Origin: Parapusillimonas granuli
GTDB taxonomy: Bacteria > Pseudomonadota > Gammaproteobacteria > Burkholderiales > Burkholderiaceae_B
Assembly (NCBI RefSeq): GCF_013416525.1
Contig: NZ_JACCEM010000011.1
Span: 80,493-144,492, forward strand
Length of the DNA: 64,000 nt
Direction: 5' to 3'
Positions 1 through 7,649 of the stretch are shown piece after piece (the first letter of the stretch is position 1; each line of letters opens with the position of its first letter). The position numbers were made by a program, and so were the translations under genes. The notes under the pieces were generated by a model. The model made no database searches. It was not told where the DNA came from and worked only from the letters and a program-made list of their open reading frames with translations.

Positions 1-49
1 AAAAGTTAGCACGCCTTGAGCGCGGCGGGAAAGCTTTTTGTGCGGCGCT

Positions 50-1141
50 TCAAGAACACGCCTCTTTCAGCAGAGAAGGCGCGCCGCCCAGGCAGGGATA
101 ATCCGTGTAGCCTCTGCTGCCCTCGGTATAGAAGGTCGCCGCATCCCATTCATTCAGCGGCGCCCCGGTCTTGAAGCGCGCGACCAGGTCGGGGTTGGCG
201 ATGAAAAGCTTCCCGAAAGCCACCGCATCGGCCAAGCCGCCGGAGACGACGCTTTGCGCGGTCGACAGCCCGTAGCCTTCGTTCGCGATCACGGGACCGC
301 CGAACAAGCGGCGGATCTCGGGCATGAGGCTGTCATCGCCCAGGCGCTCGCGCAGGCACAGGAAAGCGATTTCCCGGCTGCCCAGGGCGCCGGCCACATA
401 GGAAAACAAAGCGCGGGGATCGGAGTCCGACATGGAATGGGCGTCGCCCCGCGGAGACAGATGCACGCCCACCCTGCCCGCGCCGAGCACGCCTATGCAT
501 GCGTCCACGATCTCGAGCAGCAGGCGGGCGCGGTGCTCGATCGGGCCGCCATACTCGTCGTTCCGGTGATTGCTGCCGTCATGCAGGAACTGGTCGATGA
601 GATAGCCGTTGGCGGCATGGATCTCGACGCCGTCGAAACCGGCTTCCCAGGCATTGCGCGCCGCCTCCGCGAAATCGTTGACGATGCCGGGGATTTCCTC
701 GATGTGCAGCGCGCGCGGCACGACGTACGGGCGCTTGGGCCGGATCAGGCTGACGTTGCCTTCGCAGGCGATGGCGCTGGGCGCCACGGGGATTTCCCCG
801 TTCAGGTATTCCGGGTCGGACACGCGCCCCACATGCCATAGCTGAAGGAAGATCTTTCCGTCTTTTTCATGGACGGCGCGGGTGATCTTTTTCCAGCCTT
901 CCACCTGGGCGCTGCACCATATCCCCGGCGTCGCGGGGTAGCCCACTCCTTGGCGCGAGACCGACGTGGCTTCTGACAGGATCAGGCCGGCCGTTGCGCG
1001 CTGCGCGTAGTACATGCGCATCAAGTCATTGGGGACTCTGCCTTCGGAAGCGCGGTTGCGCGTCAGCGGCGCCATCACGACCCGGTTCTTCAGTGTTACC
1101 GCCCCCAAAGCCAAGGGGTCAAACAAACTTGCCATATTCAT
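50..1141 (-). CDS. Old yellow enzyme family alkene reductase (NemA/OPR-like)
   Basis: FMN-dependent reductase that reduces activated C=C bonds (enones, maleimides, nitro-compounds) with NAD(P)H in the cytoplasm. The 363-residue product opens with the family's FDPLxLGxxxLKNRVVMAPLTR segment and carries the substrate-binding His/Asn pair in HAAN (about residues 175-178), followed by GYLIDQFL and NDEYGG. FGKLFIANPDL near the C-terminus belongs to the FMN phosphate site. The length is usual for the family. The frame is open upstream to 1195, but that extension has no family similarity, so I start at the ATG at 1141 (a second ATG lies at 1135). It stands alone, divergent from the potassium uptake genes. 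The natural substrate cannot be told from sequence. Confidence 0.93.
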   Translation of the reverse strand: MNMASLFDPLALGAVTLKNRVVMAPLTRNRASEGRVPNDLMRMYYAQRATAGLILSEATSVSRQGVGYPATPGIWCSAQVEGWKKITRAVHEKDGKIFLQLWHVGRVSDPEYLNGEIPVAPSAIACEGNVSLIRPKRPYVVPRALHIEEIPGIVNDFAEAARNAWEAGFDGVEIHAANGYLIDQFLHDGSNHRNDEYGGPIEHRARLLLEIVDACIGVLGAGRVGVHLSPRGDAHSMSDSDPRALFSYVAGALGSREIAFLCLRERLGDDSLMPEIRRLFGGPVIANEGYGLSTAQSVVSGGLADAVAFGKLFIANPDLVARFKTGAPLNEWDAATFYTEGSRGYTDYPCLGGAPSLLKEACS

Positions 1142-1299
1142 CACGATTGAATGATTCCAGGCCGCATCGACCGTAAACACACCGGAAAACCACACAGTGT
1201 AAAGGACAATTCATATGTCTATAAGGGTTTTTACCAGAATTTGAGTTAATTTCGCAATCCGGCTATCGTATGAGGCTATTTGTCACCAAGCATTTTTGA

Positions 1300-1962
1300 G
1301 TGGAATCCATGGGACAGTTCGCCGTGATCGGATTGGGCCGCTTCGGCTCGGCCGCCTCTCTTGAACTCATGAAAATGGGGCATTCCGTGCTCGGCGTGGA
1401 CACCGACCCCAAGGTCATCGACAAGCACGCCGACCAGATCACGCACGCCGTCATCGCCGACGTCTCCGACCGCGCCGCGCTCGAAGAGCTGGGCCTGAGC
1501 AACTACGACGTGATCCTGGTGGCCATCGGCGAAGACGTCCAGGCCAGCCTGCTGTGCGTGGTCCACCTGAAATCGCTGGGCATACAGCCCATATGGGTCA
1601 AGGCGACCTCGCATGCCCAGCACCTTATCCTGAGCAAGCTGGGCGTGGACCGCATCATTCACCCCGAAGAGGAAATGGGCATACGCGTGGCGCAGGCCCT
1701 GAGCTATCCCATGGTGAACGACTACATTTCCATCGGGAACGGCGAATTCGTCGTGGAAATCGACGTCAGCGAACACCTCGAAGGCGTGCCCTTGAACCAG
1801 GTGCTGAAAGACGGGAAGGAATCGCTGCACGCCTTGCTGGTGAAGCGCAGGACCCAAGTCACCGTTCATCCTCCCGGCGACTTCGCCCTGCACGCCAAAG
1901 ACGTGCTCGTGCTGCTGGGCCAGCTATCGGCATTGAAAACCATTGCGCCCAAGCTCGTCTGA
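1300..1962 (+). CDS. ktrA: Potassium uptake regulatory subunit (TrkA/KtrA, RCK domains)
   Basis: Cytoplasmic gating ring subunit of a Ktr/Trk K+ uptake system. An N-terminal RCK_N Rossmann domain (about residues 1-135) has the nucleotide motif GLGRFG and a following acidic residue in VLGVD. A C-terminal RCK_C (TrkA_C) domain fills the rest. At 220 residues it is a single-unit KtrA, half the length of the duplicated enterobacterial TrkA. The frame can start at a GTG (1300) or at the ATG at 1309, which begins directly with the Rossmann strand MGQFAVIG; the ATG is at least as likely. The next gene begins 5 bp after the stop and encodes the partner pore, so the pair is an operon. Confidence 0.93.
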   Translation: MESMGQFAVIGLGRFGSAASLELMKMGHSVLGVDTDPKVIDKHADQITHAVIADVSDRAALEELGLSNYDVILVAIGEDVQASLLCVVHLKSLGIQPIWVKATSHAQHLILSKLGVDRIIHPEEEMGIRVAQALSYPMVNDYISIGNGEFVVEIDVSEHLEGVPLNQVLKDGKESLHALLVKRRTQVTVHPPGDFALHAKDVLVLLGQLSALKTIAPKLV

Positions 1963-1967
1963 CATTC

Positions 1968-3335
1968 ATGCGTAATTGGCTGCCCCTGCAGGGCTATCAT
2001 ACTTATAAGCGCATCAAACGCACGGGCATGCTGCGTGCCAGCCCGCCCGTCATCCTGGCCGCGGGCTTCTTCGCGCTGATCCTGCTGGGCACCGCGCTGT
2101 TCAGCCTGCCGTTCTCGCAGCGGGAACCCATCGGCCTGTTCGAAGCCTTCTTCATGGCGACTTCGGCGGTGACGGTCACCGGCCTGACGATTTTCGATCC
2201 GAGCGCCACGCTTACCGCCTTCGGGCAAATCGTGCTGATCTCGCTCGTGCAGCTGGGCGGCCTGGGTTTCGTCACTTTCGCGGTGCTGGCGGCCATCACG
2301 CTGGGCAAGAAGATGAGCCTGCAGCATCAGGCGCTGGCGCTGGAAGCGTTCAACCAGACCAGCGTCTCGAAGATCCAGCGCACGGCCTTGTCGGTCATCA
2401 AGATCTCGCTATGCATAGAAGGCGCCGCCGCGATCGTGCTGACGCTGTGGTGGTGGCGGGAATTCCCGCTGCCCACCGCCGCATCCCAGGCGGTCTTCCA
2501 TACGATAGCCGCCTTCAACAATTCGGGGCTGTCGCTCTTTCCTTTCAGCCTGGCCCACTTCGTGGATGATCCTGTGACCATTTTCGTGATCACGGGCAGC
2601 ATCATCCTGGGCGGCATCGGCTTCTCGGTGCTCAGCGACGTCTCGCATAAAAAACGCTGGGCCACGCTCATGCCCTACACCAAGCTGATGCTGGTGGCGA
2701 CCCTGGCGCTGAACCTGGCGGGCTTTGCCGCGATCTGGCTGCTGGAATTCAACAATACGGCCACCCTGGGCGCCCTGCCCCTGCACGGGCAGGCGCTGGC
2801 CGCGTGGATGCAGAGCGTGACGGCGCGCACGGCGGGCTTCACCAGCATAGACATCACCCAGCTGCGTGACAGCACGACTTTGGTGCTGATGCTGTTGATG
2901 TTCATCGGCGGCGGTTCGCTGAGCACGGCGAGCGGCATCAAGGTGGGCACTTTCATCGTGCTGCTGGCGGCGGTGTATTCGTATATTTTCCACCGCAAGG
3001 AGGTGGTGCTGTTCAAGCGTTCGATCGCGCCGGACACCGTGCAGAAGTCCCTGGCGCTGCTTTTTGTGACGAGCGCGCTGATTTTCACGGGCACGCTGCT
3101 GATGAGCATTTTCGAGCAGGCGCCTTTCATCACGATTCTGTTCGAGGTGGTGTCGGCGGTGAGCACGACGGGGCTCAGCCGCGATTTCACGCCGCATTTG
3201 ACCACTCCCAGCCAGGTGCTGGTGGCGGTCCTGATGTTCGTGGGCCGCATCGGGCCCCTGACGCTGGTCTATAGCCTGGCGACTCAGAAACGCAGCCGGG
3301 TGCGCTACCCCGAATCGGAGTTCCAGGTGGGCTGA
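1968..3335 (+). CDS. ktrB: Potassium uptake membrane pore subunit (TrkH/KtrB)
   Basis: Integral inner-membrane K+ translocating subunit (455 residues). Four pore-loop repeats are visible in order: SAVTVTGLT, AAFNNSGLS, ARTAGFTS and SAVSTTGLS, each with the selectivity Gly. Hydrophobic membrane segments separate them. The frame is open far upstream, but the ATG at 1968 lies 5 bp downstream of the RCK subunit stop and gives a family-length protein, so I use it. Together with the preceding gene it makes a complete KtrAB-type transporter. It ends 11 bp before a convergent gene, with no clear terminator between them. Confidence 0.94.
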   Translation: MRNWLPLQGYHTYKRIKRTGMLRASPPVILAAGFFALILLGTALFSLPFSQREPIGLFEAFFMATSAVTVTGLTIFDPSATLTAFGQIVLISLVQLGGLGFVTFAVLAAITLGKKMSLQHQALALEAFNQTSVSKIQRTALSVIKISLCIEGAAAIVLTLWWWREFPLPTAASQAVFHTIAAFNNSGLSLFPFSLAHFVDDPVTIFVITGSIILGGIGFSVLSDVSHKKRWATLMPYTKLMLVATLALNLAGFAAIWLLEFNNTATLGALPLHGQALAAWMQSVTARTAGFTSIDITQLRDSTTLVLMLLMFIGGGSLSTASGIKVGTFIVLLAAVYSYIFHRKEVVLFKRSIAPDTVQKSLALLFVTSALIFTGTLLMSIFEQAPFITILFEVVSAVSTTGLSRDFTPHLTTPSQVLVAVLMFVGRIGPLTLVYSLATQKRSRVRYPESEFQVG

Positions 3336-3346
3336 GAGACGGCGGC

Positions 3347-4015
3347 TCAAACCCCCGCTTGCGCCAGCCTCCGGGCGAAAATCGCCGCCTTGCCGCGGTT
3401 GCCGACCTCCAGGCGCTCCAGGATGGAGCTCACATGATGCCTCACCGTCCATTCCGACACATCCAGCTTGCGGGCGATTTCCTTGTTCGTAAGCCCATCG
3501 GCCAGCAGCACCAATACCTCCGCCTGCCGCAAGGTAATGCCCAGCCGCGTGAGATCCTGCGCGCTCGGCACCTGCGACATCGGCTCCTGTATGCGGCTTT
3601 CCTGATCCGCGACATCGCTGTTCAGGCTCTGGATGATCTCCATGATCAGCTTGCGCTGCTCGAGTGCCGCCTGGATGCGTGAAGTCGTGGCGCCCGCGCC
3701 ACGTTCGTCGTCGATCGCGACGAACCAGTTGGCCGTGATGCCTCTTTCCTGCATCGACACCACCATAAGCGGCGTATCGGCGCCCGAAGCGGCGGCTGGC
3801 GTGGCCGGGGCGCCTTCGGGCAGGGAGACATCGGCCACCATCAAATCTTCGGTGTGCTCCAGGCGGCGCTCGGCCAAGGCCAGCAGCTCGCGCGGCTGCG
3901 CGGAGGTATAGAGAGTGGTGTACCCGTGCAATTCCCTGATGATGTCTTCCAGCGCCTGGCGTATGCGTGGATGATCATCCGCCACGATCAACAATTTTTT
4001 CTTGGGCGTTGCCAT
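3347..4015 (-). CDS. LuxR/NarL-type response regulator, next to a peptide export locus
   Basis: Transcription regulator of 222 residues. The N-terminal receiver-like domain keeps the acidic pair Asp13/Asp14 (VADDHPRIRQ) and a candidate phosphoacceptor Asp62 in ADVSLPEG. The receiver C-terminal half is atypical, with an Ala/Gly-rich stretch (about 68-82). The C-terminal LuxR helix-turn-helix spans about 157-217 (ITLRQAEVLVLLADGLTNKE, then IARKLDVSEWTVRHHV). It is transcribed divergently from the precursor gene starting at 4100, with only 84 bp between the starts, so it probably controls the export locus. No histidine kinase gene lies in the neighbourhood. Confidence 0.85.
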   Translation of the reverse strand: MATPKKKLLIVADDHPRIRQALEDIIRELHGYTTLYTSAQPRELLALAERRLEHTEDLMVADVSLPEGAPATPAAASGADTPLMVVSMQERGITANWFVAIDDERGAGATTSRIQAALEQRKLIMEIIQSLNSDVADQESRIQEPMSQVPSAQDLTRLGITLRQAEVLVLLADGLTNKEIARKLDVSEWTVRHHVSSILERLEVGNRGKAAIFARRLAQAGV

Positions 4016-4099
4016 AAAAACTCAATTACCGTTGGATACAGTTCTTCGCTACAATTGAATCAATATAACAAAGGCATGTGAAAAGAGTCCGTCACGCGC

Positions 4100-4465
4100 A
4101 TGTCCAATCACCCGGGAGCCGCGATGCTGCAAGATGCCACACCCTCCGACAATGCGCTCTGCCAGCTCGCCCAGCGTTTCCACCAGGATTCCGACTTCCA
4201 TGCGCTGGTCAAGCGGGACACCCACGCGGCCCTGAATGCGCTGGGCATACAAGTGCCCAAGGGCGTGAACGTCCGGTTCGCGGCCGACGCCGCCAGCGCG
4301 CTGGGCATGATGCTGGACCACCCGCCGGAAGCCGCGCCGCCGCTGCGCGGGGCCGTGCTCGACGACGCCCAGTTGCTTGGCATCGCGGGCGGCGTCAGCA
4401 AGGGCTACGGCCCGTCCAGCGAACTCCAGCAATTTCTCAGCCTGTTCCGACCCAATATGGCATGA
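4100..4465 (+). CDS. NHLP-type leader peptide / putative exported peptide precursor
   Basis: Small precursor (121 residues) of the nitrile-hydratase-like leader peptide group. The diagnostic segment ALNALGIQVPKGVNVRF lies at about 45-60. Acidic DDAQLLGIAGG ends at residue 98 in a double-glycine site, as expected for C39 peptidase cleavage. The predicted core, residues 99-121, begins VSKGYGPSSEL and ends FRPNMA. It has no Cys and no Thr, only four Ser, so a lanthionine or thiazole product looks unlikely. The ATG at 4100 has a poor ribosome site. An ATG at 4124 follows GGGAG by 5 bases, still includes the whole leader motif, and may be the real start. The stop overlaps the next start (ATGA), so it is translated with the export genes. 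Confidence 0.85.
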   Translation: MSNHPGAAMLQDATPSDNALCQLAQRFHQDSDFHALVKRDTHAALNALGIQVPKGVNVRFAADAASALGMMLDHPPEAAPPLRGAVLDDAQLLGIAGGVSKGYGPSSELQQFLSLFRPNMA

Positions 4466-5481
4466 ACAAGCTGTTCCGCCCGGAAGCGCTCGAACACACT
4501 GCCGGCCCGGATCAGCTTGACCAATCCCTGCAACTGATCCGTCCGGCGCACGCCGCGGGCATCGCCGCCGTCCTGCTCGCCGTCGTCGCGCTGGCCGCCT
4601 GGAGCCTCGTCTCCTTCGCGCCGGTCAAAGTCCATGGGCAAGGCATCATTCTCTCCGCCAGCGGCGTCGCCGTCATCAGCGCCCCCGGCGGCGGGCAGAT
4701 AGAACGCATCCTGGTCTCCGAAGGCCGGCACGTCGACGCCGGGCAAGCCGTGGCCACGATCAGCCGGCCCGCCGCGGTCGACGCGATCGAAGCCAAGCAG
4801 GCGGAACTGCACGGGGTCCGCGGCCTGCTCGACACCCTGCGCCGCCAGGACGCCGACCCCATCCGGGTCCACGATGCGCGCCTGCGCGCCGAAACCCTGG
4901 AACGCGAACTGGCCAACTTCGAGCGCGAACACGAACGAAACCGCGTCGTCGTCGCGCCGACCGCCGGCACGGCCGTTGAAATCGGCGTCAACCCCGGCGA
5001 CCTTGTCCATCCCGGACAGACCGTCATGCGCCTGCTTGCCGACCCCGCCGGCGATCAAGGCGGCTTGCGCGCCTTCGTCTTCGTCTCCAACCGCGACGGC
5101 AAGAAGATCCATGAAGGCATGGATGCGCAAGTCATGCCGTCCACCGTCCTGCCCCAGAAAGACGGCTTCATTTACGGAACCGTGGCCAAGGTCGGGCGCA
5201 TTCCTTCCAGCCGCGAGGGCATCATGCGGCGCCTCAACAATGCGACCCTGGTCGATACCTTGCTGCGCGAAGGCGCGCCCTTCGAGGTCGAGATCCAGCT
5301 CCGGCGCGCGCCCGGCGCGGGCGGCGGCTATCTCTGGTCATCGGGGCGCGGCCCGGACGCCGCCATCGACGCCGGAACCATGGCGACCGCCAGCCTCATC
5401 ATCGAACGGCGGCGCATCGCCAGCCTGGTCCTGCCCGTGCTCGACCGCCTGCTCGGGCCGACGCCCCGGGCCGCGCAATGA
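4462..5481 (+). CDS. NHLM-type secretion membrane fusion protein (HlyD family)
   Basis: Periplasmic adaptor (339 residues) of a peptide exporter. A short cytoplasmic N-terminus is followed by one membrane segment (about residues 29-52). A split biotinyl-lipoyl domain follows: VISAPGGGQIERILVSEGRH before the helical part, and VVVAPTAGTAVEIGVNPGD after it. A beta-barrel region comes last. The helical hairpin between the lipoyl halves is very short (about 50 residues), as in NHLM adaptors and unlike classical HlyD. The start overlaps the precursor stop and the stop overlaps the next start, both as ATGA, so the three are one operon. No TolC-like outer membrane gene is nearby; the adaptor would need one from elsewhere. 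Confidence 0.88.
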   Translation: MNKLFRPEALEHTAGPDQLDQSLQLIRPAHAAGIAAVLLAVVALAAWSLVSFAPVKVHGQGIILSASGVAVISAPGGGQIERILVSEGRHVDAGQAVATISRPAAVDAIEAKQAELHGVRGLLDTLRRQDADPIRVHDARLRAETLERELANFEREHERNRVVVAPTAGTAVEIGVNPGDLVHPGQTVMRLLADPAGDQGGLRAFVFVSNRDGKKIHEGMDAQVMPSTVLPQKDGFIYGTVAKVGRIPSSREGIMRRLNNATLVDTLLREGAPFEVEIQLRRAPGAGGGYLWSSGRGPDAAIDAGTMATASLIIERRRIASLVLPVLDRLLGPTPRAAQ

Positions 5482-7649
5482 CCATGGGCAAGAGCGATGC
5501 GAGCCGGATCCGCAGGACGCCCACCATCCTGCAAATGGAAGCCAGCGAGTGCGGCGCCGCCGCCCTCGCCATGGTCCTGGCCCACCACGGAAGATGGGAA
5601 TCGCTCGAGCAGCTGCGCATGCTGTGCGGCGTATCGCGCGACGGCAGCAAGGCGGTCAACATACTGAAAGCCGCGCGCTCGCTGGGCCTGGACGCCAAGG
5701 GCATGCGGCTCGAACCGGCGGATCTCGCGCACATACCGCTGCCCGCCATCCTGTTCGTCGACATGAATCACTTCGTGGTCCTGGAAGGCCGCAGGGGCGA
5801 CGGCTTTCAGCTGAACGACCCCGCGGTGGGGCGCCGCCGGGTCGGGCGGGAAGAATTCGACGCCATGTTCAGCGGCATCGCCCTGGTATTCGCCCCGGGG
5901 CCGGAATTCCGCAGGCAAGGCACGCCCCGCGGCGTTCTGCGCACGCTGCTGGACACCACCCGGGGATCCGGCACGGCGCTTTGGGCGGCGGCCGTCTGCA
6001 GCGCGCTGCTCGGGGGCTTCGCCATGCTGGGGCCGGCGCTCAACCGGATCTTCGTCGACTACCCTCTGCTCGGGAATCCGCCCGGCTGGCTGGATGCGCT
6101 CGTGCTCGCCGCCCTGGCGGCCGGCGCGCTCGCGGGTGCGCTGTACTGGCTGCGCGCGCGGCTGCTGGCGCGCTTGCACGTCAAGCTGAGCCTGGTGCTG
6201 GGCAGCCGGCTGGCCTGGCACATATTGCGGCTGCCTTCCAGTTTCTTCAGCCAGCGCCATGGCGGCATGATCAGCGCCCGGCTCCCGCTGGCCGAACAGA
6301 TCGCCCGGTTCGCATCGCATTATGCGGCCAGGCTCATCCTCAGCCTCAGCGCGCTGGCTTTTTTCTCCGTTCTCATGCTGCAATACCACCCGCCCCTGGC
6401 AGCCCTGTGCCTGCTGATCGCGGCGTTGAACGCGGCGCTGTTCGCCATGCTGCAGCATCGCCTCGGCGACGCGGCGCAGCAGCAGGCGCTGCAAGCCATG
6501 AAAATGGAGGGCGAACTCATGCAGGGCATCCAATCCATCGAAACCCTGAAGGCCACCGGCGCCGACGACCTGTTCTTTTCCCGCTGGTCCGGCCTGCAGG
6601 CGCTGCTCGCCAACGCCCGGCAAGGCGCGGCGCGGCGCCAGGCCCTGGCGGACGCGCTGCCCGTGCTCACGGCCGCCATATCCGCGGCATTGGTGCTGTC
6701 CATGGGCGGAGCCTACGTCATCCAGGGCGGAATGTCGGTGGGCATGCTGGTCGCCTTCATGGTCGTCCTGGGCCTGCTGCCCTTCCCCATGCAGGAGCTG
6801 ATGGCCGTCGCCCGGGCGGTGCACGGCGCCCGCGGCCCGCTGGCGCAGATCGACGACACCTTGCGCCATCCCGTCGCCAAGGAATTCGCGCCGAGCGTCG
6901 ACACGCCGGGCGCCACGCGGCAGGCGTTGCGGCTCAGCGGTCGGATCGGCCTGCGGCAGGTGACGGTGGGCTATTCCCCCCTGGATCCGCCCTTGATCCA
7001 GCAACTGGACCTGGACATCCCGGCCGGCGCGCGCATCGCCATCGTCGGGCCGTCGGGCAGCGGGAAAAGCACGATCGCCCGCGTGCTGTCCGGCATGCTG
7101 GCGCCCTGGGACGGCGACCTGTCCTTCGACGGCAGGCCCATCGCCGACATTCCGCGCGCCCTGTTGCGCCAATCGCTGTCCGTCGTGGACCAGGACATCG
7201 TCCTTTTCGAAGGCACGGTGCGCGACAACCTGTCGCTGTGGGACGCCACGCTGCCCATCGACCAGATCGTGCAGGCGGCCAAAGACGCCATGATCCACGA
7301 CGTGATCATGTCGCGGCGCGGCGGCTACGACGGGCCCGTGGAAGAAAACGGCCGCAACTTCAGCGGCGGGCAACGCCAGCGGCTGGAGATCGCGCGCGCC
7401 TTGGCCGGCAATCCCAGCGTGCTGATTCTGGACGAAGCGACCAGCGCGCTGGACACCGTCACGGAACAAGCCATCATCACCAATCTGCGGCGGCGCGGCT
7501 GCACCTGCATCATCATTGCCCACCGCTTGAGCACGATACGGGATTGCGATCAGATACTCGTGCTGCACCAGGGCAGAATCGTGGAACGCGGAACGCATGA
7601 ACAGCTGATGCGGATGGAAGGCGCATACCGTGGACTCGTCGAATATTGA
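5478..7649 (+). CDS. NHLM peptidase/permease/ABC transporter (C39 domain)
   Basis: Bifunctional inner-membrane exporter (723 residues) that should cut the leader after Gly-Gly and pump the peptide out. The N-terminal C39 peptidase (about 1-140) has the catalytic triad: Cys25 in ASECGAAAL, His98 in MNHFVVLEG and Asp114 in LNDPAVG. A six-helix ABC permease follows, then the ATPase: Walker A GPSGSGKST (about 522), signature FSGGQRQRLEIARAL (about 627), Walker B VLILDEATSALD (about 648) and the switch His in AHRLS. All key residues are intact, so it looks active. It overlaps the fusion protein gene by 4 bp and the next ABC gene by 20 bp. Confidence 0.93.
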   Translation: MTMGKSDASRIRRTPTILQMEASECGAAALAMVLAHHGRWESLEQLRMLCGVSRDGSKAVNILKAARSLGLDAKGMRLEPADLAHIPLPAILFVDMNHFVVLEGRRGDGFQLNDPAVGRRRVGREEFDAMFSGIALVFAPGPEFRRQGTPRGVLRTLLDTTRGSGTALWAAAVCSALLGGFAMLGPALNRIFVDYPLLGNPPGWLDALVLAALAAGALAGALYWLRARLLARLHVKLSLVLGSRLAWHILRLPSSFFSQRHGGMISARLPLAEQIARFASHYAARLILSLSALAFFSVLMLQYHPPLAALCLLIAALNAALFAMLQHRLGDAAQQQALQAMKMEGELMQGIQSIETLKATGADDLFFSRWSGLQALLANARQGAARRQALADALPVLTAAISAALVLSMGGAYVIQGGMSVGMLVAFMVVLGLLPFPMQELMAVARAVHGARGPLAQIDDTLRHPVAKEFAPSVDTPGATRQALRLSGRIGLRQVTVGYSPLDPPLIQQLDLDIPAGARIAIVGPSGSGKSTIARVLSGMLAPWDGDLSFDGRPIADIPRALLRQSLSVVDQDIVLFEGTVRDNLSLWDATLPIDQIVQAAKDAMIHDVIMSRRGGYDGPVEENGRNFSGGQRQRLEIARALAGNPSVLILDEATSALDTVTEQAIITNLRRRGCTCIIIAHRLSTIRDCDQILVLHQGRIVERGTHEQLMRMEGAYRGLVEY

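Noticed and set aside
2409..3452. Long antisense frames opposite real genes (also 5328-7730, 7513-10461 and 43996-46188 on the minus strand, 61092-63941 on the plus strand)
   Set aside because: They mirror well-supported genes in high-GC DNA, have Arg/His/Gln/Gly-rich composition with no domain, and follow from codon-position GC bias.
4100..4465. A true nitrile hydratase alpha subunit
   Set aside because: Only the leader-like segment is shared; the Cys-rich metal site and the length of the enzyme are missing.
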